Notes: generated from the sequence alone by a model not told the origin. A stretch of DNA of 64,000 nt from JAIOHN01 sp038258185 (GCA_038258185.1 JBBSQD010000003.1:1-64000); one strand, 5' to 3'. Positions 35,881-45,438 are shown, numbered from the stretch's first letter. Made by a program: numbers and translations.

Positions 35881-35909
35881 TTGAGTGCCGAGTCGGGTCG
35901 TGATACAAT
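35881..35909 (+). promoter_or_regulatory. Promoter for a probably leaderless mRNA
   Basis: TTGAGT (35881-35886), a 17-nt spacer and extended -10 TGATACAAT (35901-35909) place the transcription start at about 35916, which is the A of the ATG. No Shine-Dalgarno site precedes that ATG. Confidence 0.55.
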
Positions 35910-35915
35910 GCCCGC

Positions 35916-38336
35916 ATGATTAAATTAACCCGCTCTGTAACTGTCTTACTGTTAACCCTTATCGTGCTGAGTGCCTGCAATCTCAACCAGCCGGACCCGG
36001 AAGTGATCTACATCACCGCCACGCCGGACGTGACTGCAACCCAGACTCCGCCCCCGTCCGTGACTCCTACTGCGACTGTCCCGTCGACCCCCACGATTGA
36101 ACCCGGTGTGGTGCTGGAAATCGCGGATCGTTATCTGGTCAACGGCTACTTTGAAAATGCCGTGCTGACCTATCAGACGGTGCTGAATCAAGGTGCGCCG
36201 CAGGACATTAACGCCTCAGCCGCCTTCCGTCTGGGGCAGGCCGCGCTGCGTGAAGGCTTATTCACCGATGCGGTCAACGGCCTGACGACCTTTATCGACC
36301 AGTATCCACAGGATGCCCGTATCGCCCAGGCTTATTTTCTGCGCGGGGATGCCTACATGGGGATTTCCAGTTGGACAGAAGCGCTGGCCGATTTCCAGCA
36401 GTATCTGACACTGCGCCCCGGCTTGATCGACAGCTATGCCTATGAACGTGTTGGGGATGCACAGCTGGCGCTTAATCAGCTTGAACCGGCGCTGGCCAGT
36501 TACAATCAGGCCGTAACGGCTAACCGCACACTCGCGCCGTTGCTGGCCCTGCGCGAGAAGCTGGCGCAGGTCTTGCGCAATGCCGCCCGTCCAGTTGAGG
36601 CTGTCGCGCAGTATGATGCTATCCTGACGGTTGCTGAGAACGAACCCTACAAAGCCAATATCGACTACGCCGCCGCCCAGACACTGATCGAAAGTAATGA
36701 TCTGGAAAATGGGCTGGCACGGATGCGACTGGTGATGGATACCTATCCCACCACACCCCGCGCCTATGATGCCATGTTTGTGCTGCTGCAAAACGATGTT
36801 GAACTCGGCCTGTATGATGTGGGCCGCGTCAGCTTCTATTATGGCGACTATGATCGGACGATTGAGGCGTTTAACACATTCACGACGCTGCGGGCTTTAA
36901 GCGAGATTCCGGCGGAACTGCATCTGATGCTGGGGCAGGCTTACCGCGAATTGGGCAATGGTGATGCGGCAGTGGTCGCGTTCAGCACCATTATTGAGCA
37001 GTACCCGCGTGATCCGCTGTTTGGCGAGGCATTGCTGGAACAGGGGCGCACCCGTTTCCTGCTGGACGACATCCCCGGCGCGATTGAAGCTTATCTGTCG
37101 ATTGCCGATAATTACCCCGGCCTGGAAGCCGCAGCCGAGGCGTTATGGCGCGCGGGTTATCTGTACGGCACCAATAACGACCCGGAACAATCGCGGGTAA
37201 TTTTCGAGCGGTTGGCGGATGAATTCCCGGATACCTCACAGGCGCAGAGTGGCTTGTTTCTGGCAGCATCAGCCGCTTATAACCTGGAACAGTATCCGCG
37301 CGCGGAGCAGCTTTTTTCGAGGCTGGCGGCGACATCGCGCGGGGAAGAACAGGCCGAAGCGTTTTTGTGGGTGGGACGTTTAGCCTTGCAGCGCGGGGAT
37401 AGCGCCACTGCGCAACAGGTCTTGCAGCAGGCGGTGACGGCCTCGCCGGACGGTTATTTCAGCGCACGAGCGCAGGATCTGATCGCCGGATTAGCGCCAT
37501 TTACGCCGCCCACACGCTTTAAGTTTGAATTTGACGACGCGACGGAAATTGCTCAGGCTGAAGATTGGCTGCGGCAGACGTTCAGCGTCGAGCAGGAAGG
37601 AGCACTATGGCCGCTCCCTGCTGCCTTAGAAGCCGACCCGCGTCTGATTCGTGGCCGCGAGTTGTGGGAAGTCGCCGCCTATGAAGAGTCCGATGTGGAA
37701 TTTACGGATTTGCTGGCCGCCTTTGAAACCGATGGACTGGCGTCTTACCAACTGGCGATTTATCTGCGTGGGTTGGGGAATTACACGCAGTCGATTGTCG
37801 CAGCGGCCAATATTGTCCGTGCAGCGGATGCGGCGACTTTGAGCGTGCCGCCCTACATCGCACGGCTGCGTTACCCGGCATATTATCTGGATGTGGTACA
37901 GGATGTATCACAACGCCGCGGGGTTGACCCGCTGGTGATGTTCTCGCTGGTGCGGACTGAGAGTCTGTTCGACACTTATGCCACCGCTGCCGCTGGCGAA
38001 AAAGGCTTAACCCAGGTCATCCCGCCGACAGCAGATTACATCGCTGCGCAAATGGGCTGGCCCAACTATCAGCACAGCGACTTGTTCCGCCCGTATGCGG
38101 GTATCGAATTTGGGGCGTATTATCTGGAAGAACAGCTAAACGCCTTCGAGAACAATGTCCCTGCGGCGCTGGCTGGCTACAACGCGGGGCCGGGACGCGC
38201 GGCAAACTGGCTGTCACTTTCAGGTGGTGACCCCGACCTGTTCATGTCGACCATTACCATTGATAGCACGCGCGGCTACGTCCAGCGCATCTATAGTTTT
38301 TATAATATTTATCGAGCTTTATACGGCGCAGCATAA
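35916..38336 (+). CDS. TPR lipoprotein with C-terminal lytic transglycosylase (SLT) domain
   Basis: The 806-residue product has a lipoprotein signal with lipobox LSAC (Cys21), then a Thr/Pro-rich linker (about 30-55). A long helical superhelix of TPR-like repeats (about 60-640) follows: YFLRGDAYMGISSWTEALAD, LMLGQAYRELGNGDAAVVAF, EALWRAGYLYGTNN. The SLT domain (about 667-806) has the catalytic Glu at about 682 in FSLVRTESLFD, then GEKGLTQVIPPTA and AALAGYNAGPGRA. The layout is that of soluble lytic murein transglycosylase (Slt70): a helical ring leading to a goose-type lysozyme domain that cleaves peptidoglycan between MurNAc and GlcNAc. It is anchored outside the cytoplasmic membrane. The mRNA looks leaderless. 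Confidence 0.92.
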   Translation: MIKLTRSVTVLLLTLIVLSACNLNQPDPEVIYITATPDVTATQTPPPSVTPTATVPSTPTIEPGVVLEIADRYLVNGYFENAVLTYQTVLNQGAPQDINASAAFRLGQAALREGLFTDAVNGLTTFIDQYPQDARIAQAYFLRGDAYMGISSWTEALADFQQYLTLRPGLIDSYAYERVGDAQLALNQLEPALASYNQAVTANRTLAPLLALREKLAQVLRNAARPVEAVAQYDAILTVAENEPYKANIDYAAAQTLIESNDLENGLARMRLVMDTYPTTPRAYDAMFVLLQNDVELGLYDVGRVSFYYGDYDRTIEAFNTFTTLRALSEIPAELHLMLGQAYRELGNGDAAVVAFSTIIEQYPRDPLFGEALLEQGRTRFLLDDIPGAIEAYLSIADNYPGLEAAAEALWRAGYLYGTNNDPEQSRVIFERLADEFPDTSQAQSGLFLAASAAYNLEQYPRAEQLFSRLAATSRGEEQAEAFLWVGRLALQRGDSATAQQVLQQAVTASPDGYFSARAQDLIAGLAPFTPPTRFKFEFDDATEIAQAEDWLRQTFSVEQEGALWPLPAALEADPRLIRGRELWEVAAYEESDVEFTDLLAAFETDGLASYQLAIYLRGLGNYTQSIVAAANIVRAADAATLSVPPYIARLRYPAYYLDVVQDVSQRRGVDPLVMFSLVRTESLFDTYATAAAGEKGLTQVIPPTADYIAAQMGWPNYQHSDLFRPYAGIEFGAYYLEEQLNAFENNVPAALAGYNAGPGRAANWLSLSGGDPDLFMSTITIDSTRGYVQRIYSFYNIYRALYGAA

Positions 38337-38340
38337 GATG

Positions 38341-38368
38341 ACTGGCATTATACCCATGCAATGCCTGT
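38341..38368. terminator. Weak hairpin between convergent genes
   Basis: ACTGGCATT pairs with AATGCCTGT at eight of nine positions across a 10-nt loop. It lies just after the transglycosylase stop and before the convergent response regulator end. No T-run follows, so termination is only possible. Confidence 0.3.
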
Positions 38369-38420
38369 TAGCTGGCTGACGCCGTTTGTCTGCTGCGTGA
38401 TAGGTTTGGATTCTGCGAAG

Positions 38421-38804
38421 TTAGCTCTCAACCATTTCGTCGCCCAGCATCGTGCGCACCTTGGCGACAAGGTCATGATGCAGAATGGGTTTGGGCAGGT
38501 AATCGTTGGCGCCAGCCTCAATCCCGCGCATGATGCTTTCGGCATCGCCCCTGGCGGATAAGATTAAGACAGGGACGCCGTTGGTATCGGCACGCTCACG
38601 GACAAAACGGCATAACTCAATGCCATTCATACCGGGCATCATCACGTCCAGAATAATCAGGTCAGGGGTATTTTGATCTAAAACGGCTAATGCAGTCTTG
38701 CCGTCTTTTGCTTTTAATACACTAAAGCCGCCTCGCTCCAGCATAATCCCAATGAGAGTGAGAGCGCCGATCTCATCATCAACGACGAGAATTTGTTTTT
38801 TCAT
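38421..38804 (-). CDS. Single-domain response regulator (CheY-like)
   Basis: The 127-residue product is a lone receiver domain: acidic pair VVDDE at about 8-10, phosphoacceptor Asp in LIILDVMMPGMNG at about 53, Ser/Thr switch in LILSARG near 81, and Lys in YLPKPI near 103. No output domain is attached, so it acts by binding another protein or as a phosphorelay intermediate. I chose ATG 38804 because GGAGG lies 9 nt upstream; an in-frame TTG at 38810 is too close to that site. No kinase gene is adjacent; the divergent neighbour is an ABC exporter. Its closest analogues in the window are the receivers near 54 kb. Confidence 0.92.
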   Translation of the reverse strand: MKKQILVVDDEIGALTLIGIMLERGGFSVLKAKDGKTALAVLDQNTPDLIILDVMMPGMNGIELCRFVRERADTNGVPVLILSARGDAESIMRGIEAGANDYLPKPILHHDLVAKVRTMLGDEMVES

Positions 38805-38810
38805 TATCAA

Positions 38811-39339
38811 AAGCCTCCAGAAAAGGTGTGATGTAGGCTTATAGGCCGATTTCTAAACTTGCATCATCTCTGATAAACTGAATAAAGTGTCTAAGCATTA
38901 AGATTTACCATCAATCTTATTGCAACTCCAAGTTTACCACTATTCCAGAAATGGATGCAAACAAAGATTTCTCTATATTTGCTAAGCCTTTACGTTTTTC
39001 ACAGTTTTAATTATGCTATGTATTCTACTGTAACGCGATAACAGTACACCAACAATTTAGACTTTCGCCTAAATTCCGTTCCATTACCCATGCGAAATAT
39101 CGCCCCACTATTAAGTTAGTGTACAGCATTTTTGTGGATTAAAAACTTCATTGTTGCAATCCTTACAAAAAAGGCCCAGGTGGACTAATTTCGGGGGTAG
39201 GATATTTTTCTTTGTATAAGGGGTGTCTTTCAAAACCCTTAACCTGCATAATGCGTATAGTAATAGACAGGATGAGCGCTGATAAAGTGATCTGGGTGTA
39301 CAACTGCGTACACTATCCTGATTTTATGAAAGGTATGCC
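38811..39339. other. Long intergenic region with an inverted repeat near its right end
   Basis: This 529-bp A/T-rich gap separates a divergent response regulator and the ABC exporter operon. No open frame with a supported start is visible. At 39296-39313, GTGTAC and GTACAC are separated by 6 nt, and the right arm runs into TACACT (39309-39314), a possible -10. The ABC gene has GAAAGG at 39328-39333. The repeat could be an operator for the exporter. Nothing else is recognised. Confidence 0.45.
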
Positions 39340-40260
39340 ATGAGTAACACCACAGTTGTTTCTGTTAACCACATCTCGAAAAATTACGGGAATGTTCGCG
39401 CAGTCGATGATGTGAGCTTTGATATTCGCAAAGGCGAAATCTTCGCGATGCTGGGGCCAAACGGCTCTGGCAAAACCACTACCATTCGCATGATCCTCGA
39501 CATTCTGAAACCGGATAGCGGCCAGATTTCCGTTTTGGGCGGCCCACTGACCGATGAGCGCAAAGATCGTATTGGCTATCTGCCGGAAGAACGCGGCCTG
39601 TATCGCAATGTCCCGGTGCTGGATGTCATGATGTACCTGGGGCGGTTAAAAGGTATGACCACTGAGGATGCCAGAAAGCGCAGTCTTGCGCTTCTGGACA
39701 AGGTCGACCTGGGCGAAAGCGCCCGTAAGAAGGTCAGTGAGCTGAGTAAAGGTATGCAGCAAAAAGTTCAGTTTGCGGTGACGATTCTGCATCGCCCTGA
39801 AATAATCATTATTGACGAACCTTTCTCCGGGCTTGACCCGGTGAATACGCTGCTGATTAAACAAATTCTGCTCGATTTCCAGAAAGACGGCGGCACCATC
39901 GTCATGAGCACCCATCAGATGTATCAGGTGGAGGAAATGGCTGACCGTCTGATGATGATCAGCAAGGGGCAGCAAAAATTATACGGCACGCTGGATCAGA
40001 TCCGCAATGATTATGCTTCTCACGCGATTGTCGTGGAAGGTGAAGGCGATTGGGGCAGTCTGCCGGGGGTCACTTCGGTGGAGAATAAGTCTAATGGCCG
40101 CGCGAGTTCGATCCTGAATCTCCAGGCGGATGTGTCACCCGATACGGTTCTGGCAGCCATTGCTCAGGCGGGTGATATGCACATTCGCCGCTTTGAACTG
40201 GCTGTCCCCAGCCTGAATGAAATCTTCATTCGGGTGGCCGGGGAGGATCGACATGAATAA
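39340..40260 (+). CDS. ABC transporter ATP-binding protein (ABC-2 exporter type)
   Basis: The 306-residue product has Walker A GPNGSGKTTT (about 43-52), a Q-loop region (LPEERGLYRNVPVLD; here Leu-Pro-Glu-Glu), signature LSKGMQQKVQFA near 146, Walker B IIIIDEPFSGLDP near 165, and an H-loop MSTHQMYQ near 200. The last 80 residues form a DUF4162-like C-terminal domain. This is the NatA/drug-exporter class, which pairs with ABC-2 permeases. The following permease gene starts inside its last codons (8-bp overlap), and a second permease follows, so the operon encodes one ATPase and two membrane subunits. The substrate is unknown; sodium, an antibiotic or a peptide are the usual candidates. Confidence 0.93.
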   Translation: MSNTTVVSVNHISKNYGNVRAVDDVSFDIRKGEIFAMLGPNGSGKTTTIRMILDILKPDSGQISVLGGPLTDERKDRIGYLPEERGLYRNVPVLDVMMYLGRLKGMTTEDARKRSLALLDKVDLGESARKKVSELSKGMQQKVQFAVTILHRPEIIIIDEPFSGLDPVNTLLIKQILLDFQKDGGTIVMSTHQMYQVEEMADRLMMISKGQQKLYGTLDQIRNDYASHAIVVEGEGDWGSLPGVTSVENKSNGRASSILNLQADVSPDTVLAAIAQAGDMHIRRFELAVPSLNEIFIRVAGEDRHE

Positions 40261-41500
40261 GACCTGGCTCGTCGCCCGTCGGGAGTACACCTATAACCTG
40301 CGCCGCCCGGCTTTTCTGTTTGGCGCGTTTGGTGTTCCGGTGATCACGCTGGTCATTATGTTCATTGTCTTCGCCCTCATCGCCAACAATGAGACCGATA
40401 TCGAAGGGCTGGGGCAGGTCGGCTATGTGGATGAGGCGGGTGTATTAAGCGCACAGACCGAAAAGCCGGATATCTATGTGGAATATGACAGCATCGATGC
40501 AGCACGCACCGCGCTGGACAATACGACGATAGGCGCTTATTTTGTGGTCGCCTCGGATTATCTGGATAGCGGCGAGATTCAGATCTACAGCGATCAGAGT
40601 GTGCCATCAGCCCTCAATGATCAGATTGATGACTATCTGGTGGCTAATCTCGGTAATGCGGTGGATGATAAAGCGCTTCTGGCGCGTATCAAAGACCCGG
40701 TTGATATGACCGTCCGTGTACTGGATAGTGGCCGCACGATCACATCCGATGCAATTTTCGGGCTGTTTATGGTGCCGCTGATCTTCGCGCTGGTCTTTTA
40801 TATCTCGACCCAGACGACCAGCAGCTACCTGATGGGCAGTGTAGCGGAGGAAAAAGGCAGCCGGATGATGGAAATTCTCATTACCAGCATCACACCGCTG
40901 CAACTGCTGGTCGGTAAAATCATCGGGCTGGGCTTATTGGGCTTAACCCAGTTGATTATCTGGCTTTCGGCGGGTGTGCTCGTGCTGACTTTGGGCCAGA
41001 ACACATCCTTCCTGCAAGGGGTGATTATCCCGCTGGATTTAGCCCTGATCGCGCTGCTGTACTTTATACTGAGTTTTTTCTTTTATGCCGGCATTATGGC
41101 TGGGATCGGTGTCAGTGCCGGGTCAGAACAGGAAAGCCGCCAGATTGCCGGATTTCTCACGCTGTTTTCGGTGATTCCCTTTTTCTTCTTCGGCACCTTC
41201 CTGACCGACCCGGAAAGCCCGGTGCTGGTGATTTTGACACTTTTCCCCTTCACCGCGCCTTTAACGGCCATCCTGCGCATGAGCCTGGGTGTAATGCCGC
41301 CCGTCCAGTTGATTGCCAGTTTGCTGATTATGGTGGTATCGGCGGTGGTGGTGATTTTGGCGTCAGCGCGGGTCTTCCGCTGGGCTTCGCTGATGTATGG
41401 CAAACGGGCGACACCGCGGGAATTATGGCGTGTGATTCGTGGAGCCAATGCTAATCAGATCGCCACAGTGATGTCCAGCACGGAGGAACAGAGCGCATGA
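40253..41500 (+). CDS. ABC-2 type permease, NatB-like, first subunit
   Basis: The product has about 415 residues. Its first helix (about 21-46) is followed by a large extracytoplasmic domain (about 50-165) and then five or more C-terminal helices (from about 175). The cytoplasmic loop VAEEKGSRMMEILITSITPL with QLLVGKIIGLGLLGL is the characteristic ABC-2/NatB coupling segment. The ATG at 40253 overlaps the ATPase gene by eight bases and has GGAGG 6 nt upstream; the longer frame from 40217 is unlikely. Its stop overlaps the start of the next gene (ATGA). It pairs with the second permease to form the membrane pore. Confidence 0.9.
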   Translation: MNKTWLVARREYTYNLRRPAFLFGAFGVPVITLVIMFIVFALIANNETDIEGLGQVGYVDEAGVLSAQTEKPDIYVEYDSIDAARTALDNTTIGAYFVVASDYLDSGEIQIYSDQSVPSALNDQIDDYLVANLGNAVDDKALLARIKDPVDMTVRVLDSGRTITSDAIFGLFMVPLIFALVFYISTQTTSSYLMGSVAEEKGSRMMEILITSITPLQLLVGKIIGLGLLGLTQLIIWLSAGVLVLTLGQNTSFLQGVIIPLDLALIALLYFILSFFFYAGIMAGIGVSAGSEQESRQIAGFLTLFSVIPFFFFGTFLTDPESPVLVILTLFPFTAPLTAILRMSLGVMPPVQLIASLLIMVVSAVVVILASARVFRWASLMYGKRATPRELWRVIRGANANQIATVMSSTEEQSA

Positions 41501-42741
41501 GGCACATTTTTCAGGTTTTTCGCTACGAATTTTTCCGCAACATCCGCCGCAAAGGGTTTCTGTTTGCCACGTTTGGCATTCCGATTCTGGCGCTGATCGT
41601 ATTGTTTGGTTATCAGGGACTTAGTCAGATCACTGTCGATAACGCCGACGAAGCCCCCGCGCAGGAGCTTGACTTTGACGGGGTTGACTCGGCAGGTTAT
41701 GTCGATCATTCCGGTCTGTTCAGCCAGATTCCGCCAGAACTGAGCAGCATCATCACCCTGTATGATGATGAAACCGCAGCCGATGCGGCGCTCAAGGAAG
41801 GTACCATTGACGCCTATTATGTGATTCCGGCGGATTACATGGAAACTGGTGCGATTGATGAAATTGTCCCGGCTTTCTCGCTCAATGTGATTAACAATGG
41901 GCCAATTCGCCGTTTGATCCTGAGTACACTCACGGCGGGTATCAACCCGACCCTTTACGAACGGCTGGTGAATCCGTCAAACTCGGAAGAAGTGAATTTT
42001 TCCGGCCTTGAAGTGCCGGATAATGTCGGCCCACAGGGCTTTGGTTCGTCGTTTTTGCTGGTGTACATCTTCGCAATCGCCCTGATGCTGGGGCTTTTTA
42101 TGACCAATGGCTATCTGATGCAGGGGGTTATCGAGGAAAAAGAAACCCGTGTGATCGAAATTCTGATTTCGTCGCTGCGTCCGTCGCAATTGCTGGTGGG
42201 CAAAATTCTGGCGTTTGGCCTGATGGGCATTTTGCAGATGTTGATCTGGTTGCTGGTATTTATCGGCGTGTTGCAGTTCGCCAATGTACTCAGTGCGATT
42301 TCAGTCCTCGCCAGCATTTACCTGCCGCTGGATATCCTGCCGCTGGTATTGGTCTATTTCGTGTTGGCGTACATGCTGTTTGCCACGGCTTATGGCATTG
42401 TTGGGGCGATCTCGACCTCAGCACAGGAAGGGCCGCAGTTTGCAGTGATCTTCACCCTGCCAGCGGCGGTACCCCTCTATTTCATCAGCCTGTTTATCGA
42501 AAACCCGGAAGGCGTTCTGCCGGTGATTCTCAGCCTGGTGCCGATCACCGCGCCGCTGTCCATGACGATGCGCCTGCTGACCACCAATGTGCCAGCGTGG
42601 CAGGTGGGTCTCAGCATCGTGTTGCTGATCCTGACGATTATGGGTTTGATGTGGGTGGCAGGTCGCTTGTTCCGCGTGCAGACTTTGCTGGCCGGGCAGA
42701 CCCCCAAACTGCGCGATCTGCCGAAACTGATTCGAGGCTAG
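41497..42741 (+). CDS. ABC-2 type permease, NatB-like, second subunit
   Basis: The 414-residue paralogue of the preceding permease has the same layout: first helix (about 19-40), extracytoplasmic domain (about 45-175), and a C-terminal helix bundle. The coupling loop reads VIEEKETRVIEILISSLRPS followed by QLLVGKILAFGLMGI, very close to its neighbour. Two different permeases in one operon suggest a heterodimeric membrane domain served by one ATPase type. ATGA overlap with the previous gene implies coupled translation. A 30-bp perfect palindrome lies 9 bp after its stop. Confidence 0.9.
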   Translation: MRHIFQVFRYEFFRNIRRKGFLFATFGIPILALIVLFGYQGLSQITVDNADEAPAQELDFDGVDSAGYVDHSGLFSQIPPELSSIITLYDDETAADAALKEGTIDAYYVIPADYMETGAIDEIVPAFSLNVINNGPIRRLILSTLTAGINPTLYERLVNPSNSEEVNFSGLEVPDNVGPQGFGSSFLLVYIFAIALMLGLFMTNGYLMQGVIEEKETRVIEILISSLRPSQLLVGKILAFGLMGILQMLIWLLVFIGVLQFANVLSAISVLASIYLPLDILPLVLVYFVLAYMLFATAYGIVGAISTSAQEGPQFAVIFTLPAAVPLYFISLFIENPEGVLPVILSLVPITAPLSMTMRLLTTNVPAWQVGLSIVLLILTIMGLMWVAGRLFRVQTLLAGQTPKLRDLPKLIRG

Positions 42742-42749
42742 AGTTGAAA

Positions 42750-42779
42750 GCGGCGAGTCTGTAATTACAGACTCGCCGC
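42750..42779. terminator. Perfect 30-bp palindrome between convergent genes
   Basis: GCGGCGAGTCTGTAA is followed directly by its exact complement, 15-bp arms with no spacer. It lies between the stops of the ABC permease (plus) and glycogen phosphorylase (minus) and is a likely bidirectional terminator, although no strong T-run follows on either strand. Confidence 0.65.
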
Positions 42780-42810
42780 GTTAGAGTGTATTAGACTTCA
42801 AGGTCTTGCT

Positions 42811-42852
42811 CCCTCGCCCCGCGCAGCAGTGGGAGAGGGGCGGGTGTGAGGG
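42811..42852. repeat. Degenerate G/C-rich inverted repeat
   Basis: CCCTCGCCCC (42811-42820) faces GGGGCGGGTGTGAGGG (42837-42852) with a bulge. It resembles the G/C-rich dispersed palindromes seen between genes in some Chloroflexota genomes, but no other copy is in this window. Confidence 0.35.
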
Positions 42853-42864
42853 CAAAATTTCTTA

Positions 42865-45438
42865 TCAGACGGTCGCCCAGGTGATTAAACCGGGCTGGAA
42901 ATCCGTTGTGAAAAATTTGTTGTGGGGCAGCACACGCACCGATAAGCCGCGTTCACCGCTGGTATCGTAGAGCATACTGGTGGTGAATTTATAAGTGCCG
43001 TCACCATTGCTGTTGGCTGAGGTCATGTGGATGGCTTCACCCTCACTGCTGATCTCACCGTGGGCAGTCAGCGGGCCATAATACAACTGCACCTGCACAT
43101 CCTCAGGCTTCAGGTCGCCCAGCTTGACCACGGCTTCAACCGCAAATTCCGTGCCCACTTTGACCTGGCTGTCTGAAATATTGATGGACTTGATTTCAAT
43201 CTTTTTCCAGGCTTGCTCAATATGCGTGCGCCATGCGGCAAATTCCAGTCCATCGTGCATGTTGTTGGCCAGCATTTTTTGCTGAATTTTATAAACCGGC
43301 ATGTAATATTCGTCGGTATACTGCTGAACCATGCGGTGCGTATTGAAGAAGGGTGATAACACGCGCATGCTGGTCTTGACTTTTTCAATCCATTCGCGCG
43401 GGACGCTGTCACGCCCCTGGGTGTAAAACAGCGGGATAATGTCGCGTTCCAGCACATTATACAGCGCCTGATTTTCGACATAATCCTGATGTTCGGCTTC
43501 ATGCTCAGGATATTCTTCACCATTGCCGATGGCCCAACCGACACTGGGGTCATAACCTTCTGCCCACCAGCCATCGAGGATGCTGCAATTCAGCCCACCG
43601 TTGTAAATGACCTTCATGCCGCTGGTGCCGCTGGCCTCTTTAGGACGGCGCGGGTTATTGAGCCAGATATCGACCCCCTGCACCATATAGCGCCCAACAT
43701 TCATGTCGTAGTTTTCCAGAAAAACGACGCTGTTGCGCAGGTCTTCAGTCCGCGACATGTTGACAATCTGCCGGATAAACTCCTTACCAGCGGTATCATG
43801 CGGATGCGCTTTACCAGCGAAGATAAACTGCACAGGACGCTCTGGATTGTTGACGATGCGTTTGAGCCGTTCGATATCGCGGAAAATCAGGGTGGCACGT
43901 TTGTAGGTGGCGAAACGTCGGGCAAAGCCGATGGTCAGCGCATCCGGGTTAAGCACTTCGCCAGCCGCTTCGATTTCGCTGCGCGGCGCGCCACGATTTT
44001 CCAACTGCGCCTGGAGACGGGTTCGGGTGAAAGTCACCAGATTCTGACGACGACGTTCATGCGTGCGCCACAATTCCGAATCCGGAATTTGCTCCACGGC
44101 TTCCCAGATTTCCGGGCGGGATTCTTCTTCGCGCCACGCCGGGTCGAGATAACGGTCAAGCAGGCTGCTCATTTCCTCGCTTATCCATGTCTGCACGTGG
44201 ATGCCATTAGTGATGGAACCAATCGGCACTTCATGCTCTGGCACGCCGGGATACAGCCAGTTCCACATCTGACGCGAGACGACCCCATGAAGCTGGGCGA
44301 CGCCATTGGACGCGGCGGAGACACTTAACGCCAGCACGGCCATCGAGAACAGTTCATAATCGCCCATGTCCTCACGACCCAGATCGAGGAATTGCTCGCG
44401 GTTGAGGCCCATCGACTGATAATACTGGGTGAAATGCTCATCAATCAGGTCAAAACCAAAGCGCTCCAACCCTGCCGGAACCGGCGTATGGGTCGTGAAA
44501 ATGTGTCCGGCTTTAGTGATTTCTCTGGCTTGCTCAAACGTGAGATCCTGCTCATTCATCAACTGGCGGATGCGTTCCAGCGCCAGAAAGACGGAATGAC
44601 CCTCGTTCATGTGGCAGATGGTGGGACGCAGGTCGAGCGCTTCTAAGGCGCGGATGCCACCAATGCCCATCAGAATTTCCTGACGGATGCGGGTGCGGCG
44701 GTCACCACCATACAGCCGGTCAGTCAGATCGCGATCTTCCTGGCGGGTGTTGGCCGGAATATTGGTATCCAGCAGGTACAGCGGCACCCGTCCCACCTGG
44801 ACTTTCCAGATGACCGCGAAGAGTTCGCGTCCCGGCATCGGCACACTGATCTTGATGGGGTTGCCATCGGCATCACGCTGGAGGGTTACGGGCAGGTTGG
44901 CGTAATCATTGATGGGGTAGGATTCCTGCTGGTAGCCATCGGCGTTCAGGTATTGATGGAAGTAGCCTTCCTGATACAACAGGCCGACACCGACCAGCGG
45001 AATGCCCAGATCACTGGCGCTTTTGAGATGATCACCACTGAGCACACCCAGGCCGCCCGAATAATTCTGCAAGCACTCCGCCAGCCCGAATTCCATCGAG
45101 AAGTAGGCGATGCGCGGTTTTTTCTTGTCGGGGTATTGGGTGTCGTACCATGTACTGTTGGCCTGCATGTAGATGTCGAATGACTGGCAGACGCGGCTGT
45201 AATGCGCCATGAAAGCGGGGTCTTCGGCGGCAGCGGTCAACCGCTCCTGACTGATAAGGCCCAGCATCCAGACGGGGTTATGTTCGGTCGCGCGCCACAG
45301 GTCAGGGTCAAGCCGGCGAAATAAGGCAATAGACTCATGATCCCACGCCCAGCGCAGGTTATAGGCAAGCTCTTGCAAGCGTGCAAGTGAACTTGGTAGG
45401 TTGGGGACAACGTTTATCCTCGCAACAGGTTTTATCAT
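42865..45438 (-). CDS. glgP: Alpha-glucan (glycogen) phosphorylase
   Basis: The 857-residue product is a GT35 phosphorylase of the distant bacterial/archaeal type. The N-terminal DUF3417-like segment (about 1-115, LPSSLARLQELAYNLRWAWD) marks that subgroup. Then come AYFSMEFGLAECLQNYSGGL and GDHLKSASDLGIPLVGVGLL, MNEGHSVFLALERIR with the active-site His region, and the PLP lysine motif EASGTSGMKVIYNGG in the C-terminal domain. The last 120 residues form an extra beta domain (about 735-857, VKVGTEFAVEAVVKLGDL). It removes glucose-1-phosphate from the non-reducing ends of alpha-1,4-glucans. ATG 45438 follows CCAGGAGC. It is at the left edge of the glycogen cluster, divergent from the CBM48 genes. 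Confidence 0.95.
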   Translation of the reverse strand: MIKPVARINVVPNLPSSLARLQELAYNLRWAWDHESIALFRRLDPDLWRATEHNPVWMLGLISQERLTAAAEDPAFMAHYSRVCQSFDIYMQANSTWYDTQYPDKKKPRIAYFSMEFGLAECLQNYSGGLGVLSGDHLKSASDLGIPLVGVGLLYQEGYFHQYLNADGYQQESYPINDYANLPVTLQRDADGNPIKISVPMPGRELFAVIWKVQVGRVPLYLLDTNIPANTRQEDRDLTDRLYGGDRRTRIRQEILMGIGGIRALEALDLRPTICHMNEGHSVFLALERIRQLMNEQDLTFEQAREITKAGHIFTTHTPVPAGLERFGFDLIDEHFTQYYQSMGLNREQFLDLGREDMGDYELFSMAVLALSVSAASNGVAQLHGVVSRQMWNWLYPGVPEHEVPIGSITNGIHVQTWISEEMSSLLDRYLDPAWREEESRPEIWEAVEQIPDSELWRTHERRRQNLVTFTRTRLQAQLENRGAPRSEIEAAGEVLNPDALTIGFARRFATYKRATLIFRDIERLKRIVNNPERPVQFIFAGKAHPHDTAGKEFIRQIVNMSRTEDLRNSVVFLENYDMNVGRYMVQGVDIWLNNPRRPKEASGTSGMKVIYNGGLNCSILDGWWAEGYDPSVGWAIGNGEEYPEHEAEHQDYVENQALYNVLERDIIPLFYTQGRDSVPREWIEKVKTSMRVLSPFFNTHRMVQQYTDEYYMPVYKIQQKMLANNMHDGLEFAAWRTHIEQAWKKIEIKSINISDSQVKVGTEFAVEAVVKLGDLKPEDVQVQLYYGPLTAHGEISSEGEAIHMTSANSNGDGTYKFTTSMLYDTSGERGLSVRVLPHNKFFTTDFQPGLITWATV

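Noticed and set aside
40217..40252. Upstream start for the first ABC permease
   Set aside because: The ATG at 40253 has GGAGG 6 nt upstream and the family N-terminus begins there; the longer frame would overlap the ATPase gene by 44 bases.
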